Shown here piece by piece: positions 42,975 to 50,226 of a stretch of DNA of 61,707 bases (positions are counted from its first letter, which is position 1; the number at the start of each line of letters is the position of its first letter). A model generated the notes under the pieces. That model searched no databases, was not told the DNA's origin, and was given only the letters and a program-made list of their open reading frames with translations. The position numbers were made by a program, and so were the translations under genes. Origin of the DNA: Deltaproteobacteria bacterium RBG_16_64_85 (lineage in GTDB: Bacteria > Desulfobacterota > Deferrimicrobia > Deferrimicrobiales > Deferrimicrobiaceae); assembly GCA_001798885.1 (NCBI GenBank), contig MGQW01000019.1, forward strand, positions 1-61,707. Direction: 5' to 3'.

Positions 42975-43241
42975 TCAGAATGGAATATTCTCATACTCTC
43001 CATGATCACGCAAAAGGTGGGCCGATACCGGGAGAAGTTTTGCCACCGAGAGAACCTTCCGGGCGCGAACCAGCTCCCCGGGAGGGATCCGGATGGCAAG
43101 GCCGCAATCGGAGGTAAGCCGTCTGGGGACGGGGATCAACCGCATGGCTACCCCTCCTCTTTTCAGATGTTTCTCCGCCGACAGAACCTGGTGTGTCCCC
43201 CGAAAGATCAGGATCATCTCCGGGGAGGAAGGACGCCCCAA
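42975..43241 (-). CDS. DUF3343-family small protein (putative Se/S carrier-like)
   Basis: An 88-residue protein. MILIFRGTHQVLSAEKHLKRGGVAMRLIPVPRRLTSDCGLAIRI is the hallmark of DUF3343, with the invariant Cys of SDCGLAI. Members have been called putative selenium/sulfur carriers because they often sit beside cysteine desulfurases; here a desulfurase is two genes downstream. The TTG at 43241 has GGGAGG seven bases upstream; ATG at 43217 is the alternative. Function is unproven. Confidence 0.8.
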   Translation of the reverse strand: MGRPSSPEMILIFRGTHQVLSAEKHLKRGGVAMRLIPVPRRLTSDCGLAIRIPPGELVRARKVLSVAKLLPVSAHLLRDHGEYENIPF

Positions 43242-43261
43242 CAGGAAACCTCCCGAACCTG

Positions 43262-43290
43262 CTGTCAGAATTGACGATCTATTATATAGT
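43262..43290 (+). promoter_or_regulatory. Promoter before the small membrane-protein gene
   Basis: CTGTCA (43262-43267) and TATAGT (43285-43290) are 17 bases apart. The ATG at 43297 begins only six bases after the -10 box and has no Shine-Dalgarno sequence, which suggests a leaderless transcript. On the minus strand TATAAT (43286-43281) could serve the DUF3343 gene. Confidence 0.45.
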
Positions 43291-43296
43291 TAATCC

Positions 43297-43584
43297 ATGA
43301 CGCTCGACGGAAACCTCTTCGGGACTCCCCCCCAGTTGAGCCTCATGGCGTGGATCGGCGTCGCGGCACTGGCAGTCAACCTCCCCTTGGGGTATCTCCG
43401 GGAAGGGACGAGGAAACTCTCCCTGATGTGGTTCGTCTACATCCATCTCTCCGTGCCCGTCATCGCCTACCTGCGGATCAGCAACCAAGTGTCCGCGTGG
43501 GCCATCCCGCCGTTTGTCGTTTGCGCCCTCATTGGCCAGATCGCGGGGGGCAGGATGCGGCGAATCCGCCAAAGGCGGACGTGA
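43297..43584 (+). CDS. Small membrane protein of unknown function
   Basis: A 95-residue protein with three hydrophobic segments: LSLMAWIGVAALAVNLPLGYL (about 14-34), LMWFVYIHLSVPVIAYL (about 43-59) and IPPFVVCALIGQIAGG (about 70-85), ending in a basic tail RMRRIRQRRT. No family was recognised. Its TGA overlaps the GTG of the DciA-like gene, so the two are coupled. The coding signal is good (no stop, start placed after a promoter, coupling), but the role is unknown. Confidence 0.72.
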   Translation: MTLDGNLFGTPPQLSLMAWIGVAALAVNLPLGYLREGTRKLSLMWFVYIHLSVPVIAYLRISNQVSAWAIPPFVVCALIGQIAGGRMRRIRQRRT

Positions 43585-44027
43585 AAAAAGCAGCCAGGAT
43601 ATCGGATGTACTTGAAGAAGTCCTTTCCGCCCAGGGACTTTGCTCCGTCACGTGGATGGTCCGACTCTCCTCGGCGTGGCCGCAGATCGTGGGCCCGTTG
43701 CTCTCCGGGAAAACGTCCCCCGCAAGACTGAAGAACCGCGTCCTCACGGTCCTGGTCCAAAACCACGCCTGGGCGCAGGAACTCCAGTTGGGGAAACCTG
43801 CCCTGCTCGAACGGATCAACCGCATCCTGGAGAACGAAAAGGCCGAGGACATCCGGTTCGTGGTGGGGCCTCTCCCCGCAGCGGAGACGGGGGACCCGGT
43901 AGCGCCGCATGAGGGTGCAATTCCCTCCCCCGCCGACGAACCGGAAGGGGTGGCCGCCGTAGCCGACCCGGAAACAAGGAAAATCCTGCGCTCCCTTGCC
44001 CGCAAGGCTGCTTCCCGGAAACCGTAG
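43581..44027 (+). CDS. dciA: DUF721/DciA-like replicative-helicase operator
   Basis: A 148-residue protein of the DUF721 family. The conserved region is VLEEVLSAQGL, LSSAWPQIVGPLLSGKTSPARLKNRVLTVLVQNHAWAQELQLGKPALLERIN, which matches the DciA fold (KH-like); an acidic, flexible C-terminal part follows. DciA loads or activates the replicative helicase DnaB in bacteria lacking DnaC/DnaI. The GTG start overlaps the preceding TGA. A 9-base-pair hairpin spans its stop codon. Confidence 0.85.
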   Translation: MKKAARISDVLEEVLSAQGLCSVTWMVRLSSAWPQIVGPLLSGKTSPARLKNRVLTVLVQNHAWAQELQLGKPALLERINRILENEKAEDIRFVVGPLPAAETGDPVAPHEGAIPSPADEPEGVAAVADPETRKILRSLARKAASRKP

Positions 44028-44037
44028 CTTCCGGGAA
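44012..44037 (+). terminator. Perfect 9-bp hairpin spanning the dciA stop codon
   Basis: TTCCCGGAA (44012-44020) and TTCCGGGAA (44029-44037) are exact reverse complements around an 8-base loop that contains the TAG. No T-run follows, so it is not a standard intrinsic terminator; it may weaken read-through into msrB or protect the 3' end. Confidence 0.4.
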
Positions 44038-44087
44038 ACGTCACCGGATCCAGCCGAATCTCAATGGAGGTGGAAGGAGGATCAGCG

Positions 44088-44684
44088 ATGAAGCGCTTAC
44101 TGGACGTGAATCTGCGAAGGGACGAGTTCCTGAAACTCGGCGCCCTCGCGATCGGGCTCGCGCTCGTGGATCCCGGAGCCCTCTACGGCACGATACAGGC
44201 CTCGGAGAGTCCGGCCGCAGGAACGAGGACGGGCGGCGGCTCCTCACAGATCAAGTTGTATTCAGCCCAGCGGAAAGGGTACGTCATGACGGAGAAGGTA
44301 ATCCGGACCGATGCCGAGTGGAAGAAGCTGCTGAGCCCCGAACAGTTCCACGTCACCCGGAAGAAAGGGACCGAAAGGGCGTTTTCGGGGCAGTACTGGG
44401 ACACCAAGGAGACGGGGATCTACCAGTGCATCTGCTGCGGAAACGACCTGTTCAGCTCCGATACCAAATACGATTCCGGGACGGGATGGCCAAGCTACTG
44501 GGCCCCGGTTGCCAAGGAGAACGTCCGGACGGAGGATGACAGCAGCTTCTTCACGAAGCGGACGGAGGTGCTCTGCAGCCGGTGCGACGCCCACCTCGGC
44601 CACGTGTTCACCGACGGGCCGAAGCCGATGGGACTGCGCTACTGCATGAATTCCGCCTCTCTAAAGTTCGTCAAGGCGGGATGA
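44088..44684 (+). CDS. msrB: Peptide-methionine (R)-S-oxide reductase MsrB, exported form
   Basis: A 198-residue enzyme that repairs R-methionine sulfoxide. Zinc-binding cysteines are Cys114/Cys117 ([10 protein letters not shown]) and Cys163/Cys166 ([12 protein letters not shown]); the catalytic Cys186 lies in [26 protein letters not shown] is the substrate loop. An N-terminal extension of about 60 residues has [18 protein letters not shown], close to but one residue longer than a twin-arginine signal (RRxFLK), then a flexible linker. It is therefore probably periplasmic. AAGGAGG precedes ATG 44088. Its end overlaps the convergent methyltransferase gene. Confidence 0.93.
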   Translation: MKRLLDVNLRRDEFLKLGALAIGLALVDPGALYGTIQASESPAAGTRTGGGSSQIKLYSAQRKGYVMTEKVIRTDAEWKKLLSPEQFHVTRKKGTERAFSGQYWDTKETGIYQCICCGNDLFSSDTKYDSGTGWPSYWAPVAKENVRTEDDSSFFTKRTEVLCSRCDAHLGHVFTDGPKPMGLRYCMNSASLKFVKAG

Positions 44685-45444
44685 GACCGCGGTAGATCCT
44701 TTCCATCTCCGGGTGGTACCGCCCGCTCGAAGCGTAGACAGTGAGGGGGGGGAGAACCGACAGTTCCGGAGGCCTGCGGCGGTTTCCTATAAAGAGGACG
44801 AGGTTGGCAGGACGGTCTGCGTACGGGTGGACGAACCGGAGCCTCTCGGGGAAAATAAGCGCGGCGGAGGCGCAGGAGAGGATTTCGGCAAGACGCTCCG
44901 GCCGACCGATCATGGAAAAGCGACCCTGCGCGGACAGGGTTCTGACTGCGGCCCCGAAAACGTCGGCCAGCTTGCACCTTGCCTCGTGGCGCGCGATCTC
45001 CTTCTGGGGGTCGGGGTTTCTCCGGCCCTCCCCCAGCCGCCGGAAAGGCGGGTTGGAGACGACGAGGTCGAACGCCCCCGGGGGAAGCTCCGGATGCGGT
45101 TCCCGGAAATCACCGTGTACCGCGGCAAGCACGCCTTCGAACCCGTTCTCTTCGATGTTCCTCCGGGCAATCTCCCATAGATCGCGTTGGATCTCCACGC
45201 CGACCCCGTGGCGCATGGAGGGGCATAGCCGAGCCAGGAGGAGCAGGACGATCCCGCAACCGGTCCCAAGGTCGAGGACCGTGCGACCGCAAACGGCGGC
45301 GGCGAAATCGGCTAAAAGAAACGCTTCGATGGAAAACCGGTAACCCCGTGCAGGTTGCCGGATCGACATCGGGGCAAAGTCGATGCGAGCGGGTCTGCCG
45401 TCGCGCAACTCCGCTTCGTTAAAAAACAGGGACGGTCCTGGCAT
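44671..45444 (-). CDS. TrmN6-like tRNA1(Val) adenine-N6 methyltransferase
   Basis: A 257-residue SAM-dependent methyltransferase. [19 protein letters not shown] is the family's substrate-loop start, [16 protein letters not shown] the SAM-binding motif [22 protein letters not shown] motif II, and [16 protein letters not shown] the catalytic NPPF motif of amino-methyltransferases. TrmN6/YfiC methylates A37 of tRNA1(Val). The ATG at 45444 lies in a palindromic element whose right half supplies the stop of the neighbouring gene; the first codons are therefore uncertain. The 3' end overlaps msrB by 14 bases. Confidence 0.85.
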   Translation of the reverse strand: MPGPSLFFNEAELRDGRPARIDFAPMSIRQPARGYRFSIEAFLLADFAAAVCGRTVLDLGTGCGIVLLLLARLCPSMRHGVGVEIQRDLWEIARRNIEENGFEGVLAAVHGDFREPHPELPPGAFDLVVSNPPFRRLGEGRRNPDPQKEIARHEARCKLADVFGAAVRTLSAQGRFSMIGRPERLAEILSCASAALIFPERLRFVHPYADRPANLVLFIGNRRRPPELSVLPPLTVYASSGRYHPEMERIYRGLIPP

Positions 45445-45524
45445 CCTCTTTCGGTCAATCCTCCCCGGCTGTGTGACCGCGATTCCTTTGTTGTGCTGCC
45501 AAGTCGCTCTCCAGGACCGTCCCT
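45428..45524. repeat. 98-base-class element with 14-bp perfect terminal inverted repeats
   Basis: AGGGACGGTCCTGG (45428-45441) and CCAGGACCGTCCCT (45511-45524) are exact reverse complements flanking 69 bases. Each arm is itself nearly symmetric (GGACGGTCC). The left arm overlaps the first codons of the methyltransferase and the right arm the stop codon of the DUF1015 gene. It looks like a REP pair or a tiny non-autonomous mobile element; no transposase is nearby. Confidence 0.65.
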
Positions 45525-46845
45525 AGACCCGTTCACCCCCGCGGGTGGAGAAGATCAGAAACCCCGTCAGGATCTTCGGGAAGAAGAACGTGGACTTCTG
45601 CGGCAGAACGTGGCCGGAGAGCGACACGCTCCGGAACTCCTCGACGGTCACCGGGTTCACAAAGAACGCGGCCTGGATCGCGCCGCCCGAGAGGTCCGAC
45701 ACCGCCTTGGCCGGATCCTTGTAATACTTGACGCACTGCCCAGCGGTCACAGCCTCAGGGGTGACGCCGAGCATCTGCTCCAGCAGGAAGCCGTGCAGGA
45801 GCACCACGTCCAGAGAGCGGAGCTCCGGGGGAAACTTCGCAAGGCGCTCCCCGCAGAAGCGGGCAAGATCCGGGAAGGCGATCAGGTGGAACCGGCCTCC
45901 TCCCGCGCTCCAGGCAATTGCCTTCCCCTTCCTCCCCGCAGCCTCGAGAGCCCGGATGGCGTCCTCCGGCGATCCCTTGCGGCTCTCCATGGGCAGCGCC
46001 GCACGCACCTTCGCTGCGAGCTCCTCCTCGGAAAATTCGGGAAGCGAGTGGACCCCCCGGTGCGTGGGAAGGATGACGATCCCCTTGTCGTCCATATTGC
46101 AAAGGAACATGAGGACATGCTCGTATGCGGCGTTCTCGCGGCTCCCGTGCCTCTTCCGCATTTCGTCGCGGAAGGCCAGCGCGGTCTCGTACCGGTGATG
46201 GCCGTCCGCGATGAAGACCTTCTTGTCCGCCATCTTCTTCGCCGCAGCCTTCTGGACGGCAGGGTCCGACACCGTCCACACCCGGTGCAGGACCCCCAGG
46301 TCGTCCTTCGCCACGAAATCGGGAGTCGGGGAAAGCCCCTTGCGCAGGGCGGCCAGCACCTCGTCCTTCGGGTCCGAAAACAACCCGAAGATGGGGCTCA
46401 TGTTCGCGTCGGTCACTCGCATGAGGGCAAGCCGGTCCTCCTTCGGCTTCGAGAGCGTCTTTTCGTGAGGAAGCACCTCCCCCTCCCCGAAGGCGGAGAG
46501 GCGGAGCGCGCCCAGGTAGCCCTTGCGGACGAAGGTCCCCTTGCCGGGGATGGTGAACTCCTGCTCGTAGTAGTAGAAGGCGGGCCGGGAGTCCTGCACG
46601 AGCGTCCCCTCGGAGAGCCACTGGCGATAATGGGAGGCGGCTCGGGTGTACTTGTTCTCCTTCGGGCCGTCCCCCGCCTGGTCCAGGCCGAAATCCACCC
46701 AGACGATGTTGCGGGGGTGACGCTGATGGAGTGCCTTCTGCTCCTCCGGGGAGATCACGTCGTACGGCTGTGTGACCACCTTCGAGAGGTCCCCGATCTT
46801 CTTCGTGTCGTAGTGGATCCCGCGAAACGGAGCGACGATCGCCAT
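45523..46845 (-). CDS. DUF1015-family protein
   Basis: A 440-residue cytosolic protein of the DUF1015 family. It opens IVAPFRGIHYDTKKIGDLSKVVTQPYDVISPEEQ, then FYYYEQEFTIPGKGTFVRKGYLGALRL, VLPHEKTLSKPKEDRLALMRVTDANMSPIFGLF, FIADGHHRYETALAFRDE and MLFLCNMDDKGIVILPTHRG. The conserved HEKT and DGHHRYETA motifs suggest an enzymatic site, but no reaction is firmly known. It is the last gene of the purH-purD-purE-DUF89-tsaC series. Its TAG lies inside the palindromic element. Confidence 0.88.
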   Translation of the reverse strand: MAIVAPFRGIHYDTKKIGDLSKVVTQPYDVISPEEQKALHQRHPRNIVWVDFGLDQAGDGPKENKYTRAASHYRQWLSEGTLVQDSRPAFYYYEQEFTIPGKGTFVRKGYLGALRLSAFGEGEVLPHEKTLSKPKEDRLALMRVTDANMSPIFGLFSDPKDEVLAALRKGLSPTPDFVAKDDLGVLHRVWTVSDPAVQKAAAKKMADKKVFIADGHHRYETALAFRDEMRKRHGSRENAAYEHVLMFLCNMDDKGIVILPTHRGVHSLPEFSEEELAAKVRAALPMESRKGSPEDAIRALEAAGRKGKAIAWSAGGGRFHLIAFPDLARFCGERLAKFPPELRSLDVVLLHGFLLEQMLGVTPEAVTAGQCVKYYKDPAKAVSDLSGGAIQAAFFVNPVTVEEFRSVSLSGHVLPQKSTFFFPKILTGFLIFSTRGGERV

Positions 46846-46849
46846 GGCT

Positions 46850-47518
46850 TCACCCCTTTTTCAGAATGTCGGTGATCTCCCCGAAAGGGATCACACCTTC
46901 CCGCAGGAGGACAACGTCCTCTTCGCTCGCGCGCACGACCGTTGAGCCCGGGGACCGCTGGACCGCGGAGGCAGCCGTACCGGACGCGGGAGAGCGCCCG
47001 TCCCACAGGACCCAGTCCACTTCCCCGGTGAACTCGCGGACGATCTCCTCGGCGGTGCGCCAGTCGCCCGGATTTCCCGCCCGGTTGGCGGACGTCCCGG
47101 TGATCGCCCCTCCCAGGGACTTTGCCAGGGCCCGGGGGATGGGATGGTTCGGCACCCGGAGCCCCACGGTCCCGCTTCCGCCGGTGATCTGCGGAGGCAC
47201 ATCGGCCCACGCCGGCAGCACGATCGTCAAGCCCCCCGGCCAGAACGCTACCATGAGACGCAAGGCCGAGGGAGGAACGTGCTCCGCCCAGGCGGAAGCC
47301 CGCTCCGCGCGATCGAGAAGGAGAGGGATCGGCTTTCTTCCCTCGCGGCTCTTGAGGACGAGGAGTTTCCGGAGCCCCTCCTTCGAGCGCGGGTCGACCC
47401 CCAGGCCATACAGCGTGTCGGTCGGAAAGATGACCATCCCTCCGGCCTGCAGCGATTCGACTACGCCGGGGGGAAAGAAAGCAACGTTGCCTGCGTCGAA
47501 ACACGCCAGTCGGGTCAT
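46850..47518 (-). CDS. tsaC: Threonylcarbamoyl-AMP synthase (Sua5/YciO/YrdC family)
   Basis: A 222-residue protein that makes threonylcarbamoyl-AMP for tRNA t6A. GGMVIFPTDTLYGLGVDPRSKEGLRKLLVLKSREGRKPIPLLL contains the KxR...S/TxN-type nucleotide site; FWPGGLTIVLPA, GTVGLRVPNHPIPRAL and GGAITGTSANRAGNP follow. It lacks the C-terminal Sua5 domain, so it is TsaC-sized with a short extra tail (SEEDVVLLREGVIPFGEI). The start overlaps the DUF89 stop. YciO-type paralogs cannot be excluded. Confidence 0.88.
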   Translation of the reverse strand: MTRLACFDAGNVAFFPPGVVESLQAGGMVIFPTDTLYGLGVDPRSKEGLRKLLVLKSREGRKPIPLLLDRAERASAWAEHVPPSALRLMVAFWPGGLTIVLPAWADVPPQITGGSGTVGLRVPNHPIPRALAKSLGGAITGTSANRAGNPGDWRTAEEIVREFTGEVDWVLWDGRSPASGTAASAVQRSPGSTVVRASEEDVVLLREGVIPFGEITDILKKG

Positions 47519-48381
47519 GTCGCGGATGCACCGTCGAGGATGACGATGTCACCTTCCCTCTTCCCAAGGGCGCGGGATACCACGGGGCACTTGCACCGCA
47601 GAAGGAAGACGGCGTTGCGCAACTGTCCCACGAGAGTCTCGAAATTGGCTTGTCCCTTGGAAAGGACCAGGTCGGAAACCGAGAGACGGGCGCGGAATTC
47701 CGGCGGACAGAGAGCAAGGTCGGTCCCTACGCCCTGGTTCCCGTTGGAGAGGATCTCGCCGTAGCGGGACAAACCCAGCTCGATGGCCTCGGCCGCAGTC
47801 AGGTCGTCGATGACGGGGCCGCCCTTCACCCCGATCCAGACGTCCCGCCCTTCCTCCCGTCCGAGCCGCGCAAGGAGCGGCACGTCGAACGCAGCCTCCC
47901 CGGCGTTGTCGAGCAGGACACCGATCCGTTTCGCGCGGCGGATCCGCTCGAGGATCTCCCTGGGCACCCCCGCCGGCGCGGTCTTCCCGGAGAGGCCGTC
48001 GACCTCCCGCTCCATCCACTCCCGCTCGATGATCCCGAAGTCCATGACGTTGCCGAACACCGCGATCCATACGGCCGCCGCAAGCGGGTCGGGCGAGGCG
48101 GCGACGAACTCCTCGGCCCGCCTCGACACCGCCTCGAACCGCTGCAGCTCCCGCCGCTTCACCTGCCGGAACGGGTCATCGGTCCGAAGCATTTCCCGCG
48201 CGAGCGCCTGGAGGCGCGTGGCGACCCCGGCGGGGACTTCCCCATCGGAAAGCCCTGCCAGCATGGCGGACACCCGGGAGGCAAGCATCGTCCGCTCCGC
48301 ATCGGAGGCGCCGTGCGCGCGTGCCGCCAGGTCCGCCTGCCGCAGGAAGCAGGGGAAGCATTCGGGGGAGAGGAAGATCAT
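47515..48381 (-). CDS. DUF89/ARMT1-like metal-dependent phosphatase
   Basis: A 288-residue protein of the DUF89 damage-control phosphatase family. MIFLSPECFPCFLRQADLAAR carries the CxxC of the bacterial subgroup, then FGNVMDFGI, RIGVLLDNAGEAAFDVPLLARL with the metal-binding Asp-Asn, SNGNQGVGTDL, LVLSKGQANFETL and LLRCKCPVV. Such enzymes remove phosphate from damaged or side-product sugar phosphates and nucleotides. Placement between purE and tsaC suggests cleaning of a phosphoribosyl by-product, which is inference. Both ends overlap their neighbours by four bases. Confidence 0.88.
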   Translation of the reverse strand: MIFLSPECFPCFLRQADLAARAHGASDAERTMLASRVSAMLAGLSDGEVPAGVATRLQALAREMLRTDDPFRQVKRRELQRFEAVSRRAEEFVAASPDPLAAAVWIAVFGNVMDFGIIEREWMEREVDGLSGKTAPAGVPREILERIRRAKRIGVLLDNAGEAAFDVPLLARLGREEGRDVWIGVKGGPVIDDLTAAEAIELGLSRYGEILSNGNQGVGTDLALCPPEFRARLSVSDLVLSKGQANFETLVGQLRNAVFLLRCKCPVVSRALGKREGDIVILDGASAT

Positions 48382-48866
48382 CGAACCTCTTTGGCGGACG
48401 CCGCGACGCCTTCCGCCATCTTCCGCCGCCGGTCCCTCAAGCGTTTCTTGAGCTTCGGGTCGGACAACGCAAGGATCTGCGCGGCGAGATAGGCCGCGTT
48501 CTGGGCGCCGGCCTTGCCGACCGCCATGGTGGCGACAGGCACGCCTCCCGGCATCTGGGCGGTGGAGAGGAGAGAGTCCAGCCCCAACAGGGGGGAGCTT
48601 GCCAGCGGGACCCCGATGACGGGCAGCACCGTCTCCGCCGCGACGACGCCCGCAAGATGAGCGGCGGCCCCCGCGCCGGCGATGATCACGGAGTATCCCT
48701 GCACCTCCGCCTCCCGCGCCAGCTTCTGCGTGCGCCCCGGAGAGCGGTGGGCGGACGCCACGGTCGTCGTGCAGGGGACCCCGAGCGCGGACAGGGTGTG
48801 GGAAACTTCTCCCATCACCTCCGCGTCGGACTTGCTGCCCATGAGGATGAGAACTTTGCCGGCCAT
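48378..48866 (-). CDS. purE: N5-carboxyaminoimidazole ribonucleotide mutase
   Basis: A 162-residue purine enzyme converting N5-CAIR to CAIR. GKVLILMGSKSDAEVM opens the flavodoxin-like fold; TTVASAHRSPGRTQKLAREAE has the active-site His, and VIIAGAGAAAHLAGVVAAETVLPVIGVPL follows. The usual PVATxAIGxxGAxNAA block is PVATMAVGKAGAQNAAYLAA. Class I PurE normally works with PurK, which is not in the window. ATG 48866 lies six bases after the purD stop. Confidence 0.95.
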   Translation of the reverse strand: MAGKVLILMGSKSDAEVMGEVSHTLSALGVPCTTTVASAHRSPGRTQKLAREAEVQGYSVIIAGAGAAAHLAGVVAAETVLPVIGVPLASSPLLGLDSLLSTAQMPGGVPVATMAVGKAGAQNAAYLAAQILALSDPKLKKRLRDRRRKMAEGVAASAKEVR

Positions 48867-48871
48867 GAAGC

Positions 48872-50158
48872 TTATACTCCGCCCCGCAGGAGTGCCTTCT
48901 TCCCGATGTCGCTCCGGTAGTACGCCCCCTCCCACTGGATCTTCTCCACCGCGCGGTACCCCCGCTCGATGGCGGTACGGATATTATCGTCGACTGCAGT
49001 GACGCCCAGCACGCGCCCGCCGTTGTTCACCAGCAGGCCGTCCTTAAAGGCCGTTCCCGCCTGGAACACCTGAACGCCGCCCAGCTTCTCCGCCTCCTCG
49101 ATGCCGGAGATGGGGAATCCCTTCCTGTAGGCTCCCGGGTAACCTGCGGAGGCCATCACGATGCATACGGTAGGCCGGGGATCGATATCCATTCCTGCGT
49201 CGGTCAGCTTCCCCTGCGCGCACTGGATGAGGAGAGGGACGAGGTCGCTTTTCAGGCGCATGAAGAGCGGCTGCGCCTCGGGATCGCCGAACCGGACGTT
49301 GAACTCGAGCACCTTCGGCTCTCCTCGCTCGATCATGAGCCCTCCGTAAAGGATCCCGCGGAACGGCATCCCTTCGGCCCGCATGCCGGCGAGGAGCGGT
49401 TTGAAGATTTTCTCCATGGCCTTCTTCTCCACCTCGGGCGACACCACCGGCGCCGGGGAGTACGCCCCCATCCCGCCCGTGTTGGGCCCCGTGTCGCCGT
49501 CGCCGATCCGCTTGTGGTCCTGCGACGTGGGCAGAGGAACGATCTTCTCGCCGTCGGTGAAGACGATGTACGATGCCTCTTCGCCCGTCAGGCAGTCCTC
49601 CACGACGACCCTCTCCCCGGCGGTGCCGAAGACCCGCTTTTCCATCACGTCCCGCAGAAACGTGACCGCTTCCTCGTACGTTCCGGCGACCGCCACGCCC
49701 TTGCCTGCCGCCAATCCGTCCGCCTTGATCACGACGGGAAGGCGATGGGTCAGCACGAACTGCTCTGCGTCGTCATAGTCGTCGAACACCCGGAAAGCGG
49801 CCGTCGGGATCCCGTACCTGGCCATGATGTTCTTCGTGAACACCTTGGAGCCCTCCAGTTGCGCGGCGGCACGGCTCGGGCCGCACACCAGGAGCCCCTC
49901 CTTCGCCAGCAGGTCGGTGAGACCTGCTACCAGAGGGGCCTCGGGCCCCACGACGGTCAGATCGATCCGGTTCCCCACCGTGAACTCCCGCAGCCTCTCG
50001 AGGTCGTCGGAGGCCACCGGTACGAGTTCGGCATGTTTCGCCATCCCGGGGTTTCCCGGCGCCGCGTAGATCCTGTCCACCAGAGGGCTCTGGGCGATCT
50101 TCCAGACCAGCGCGTGCTCCCGCCCGCCGCTTCCCACCACCAGGACTTTCAGGCCCAC
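48872..50158 (-). CDS. purD: Phosphoribosylamine-glycine ligase
   Basis: A 428-residue ATP-grasp ligase of purine synthesis. The N-domain starts LKVLVVGSGGREHALVWKIAQSP; then VVGPEAPLVAGLTDLLAKEGL, PVVIKADGLAAGKGVAVAGTYEEA, VVVEDCLTGEEASYIVFTDGEKI, PSQDHKRIGDGDTGPNTGGMGAYSPAPVV and FNVRFGDPEAQPLF give all ATP and metal sites. The GTG at 50158 has AAAGGAGGG upstream; an ATG four bases earlier is out of frame. A REP-like element separates it from purH. Confidence 0.97.
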   Translation of the reverse strand: MGLKVLVVGSGGREHALVWKIAQSPLVDRIYAAPGNPGMAKHAELVPVASDDLERLREFTVGNRIDLTVVGPEAPLVAGLTDLLAKEGLLVCGPSRAAAQLEGSKVFTKNIMARYGIPTAAFRVFDDYDDAEQFVLTHRLPVVIKADGLAAGKGVAVAGTYEEAVTFLRDVMEKRVFGTAGERVVVEDCLTGEEASYIVFTDGEKIVPLPTSQDHKRIGDGDTGPNTGGMGAYSPAPVVSPEVEKKAMEKIFKPLLAGMRAEGMPFRGILYGGLMIERGEPKVLEFNVRFGDPEAQPLFMRLKSDLVPLLIQCAQGKLTDAGMDIDPRPTVCIVMASAGYPGAYRKGFPISGIEEAEKLGGVQVFQAGTAFKDGLLVNNGGRVLGVTAVDDNIRTAIERGYRAVEKIQWEGAYYRSDIGKKALLRGGV

Positions 50159-50175
50159 TCATTCCCTCCTTTTAT

Positions 50176-50221
50176 CGGGGACATCCCCGGTTTTGTGCTT
50201 CATATCGCGAGGAGTGTCCCC
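50176..50221. repeat. REP-like palindromic element, copy 3 (purH-purD junction)
   Basis: CGGGGACATCCCCGG (50176-50190) and AGGAGTGTCCCC (50210-50221) recall the words of copies 1 and 2: the reverse complement of the second, GGGGACACTCCT, shares its first eight bases with GGGGACATCCCC. The element begins six bases after the purH stop and ends before the purD ribosome site. Confidence 0.5.
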
Positions 50222-50226
50222 GCCCG

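Noticed and set aside
49773-50162. Alternative ATG start overlapping the purD ribosome site
   Set aside because: It opens a different frame with a basic, motif-free product; the GTG at 50158 gives the conserved PurD N-terminus.
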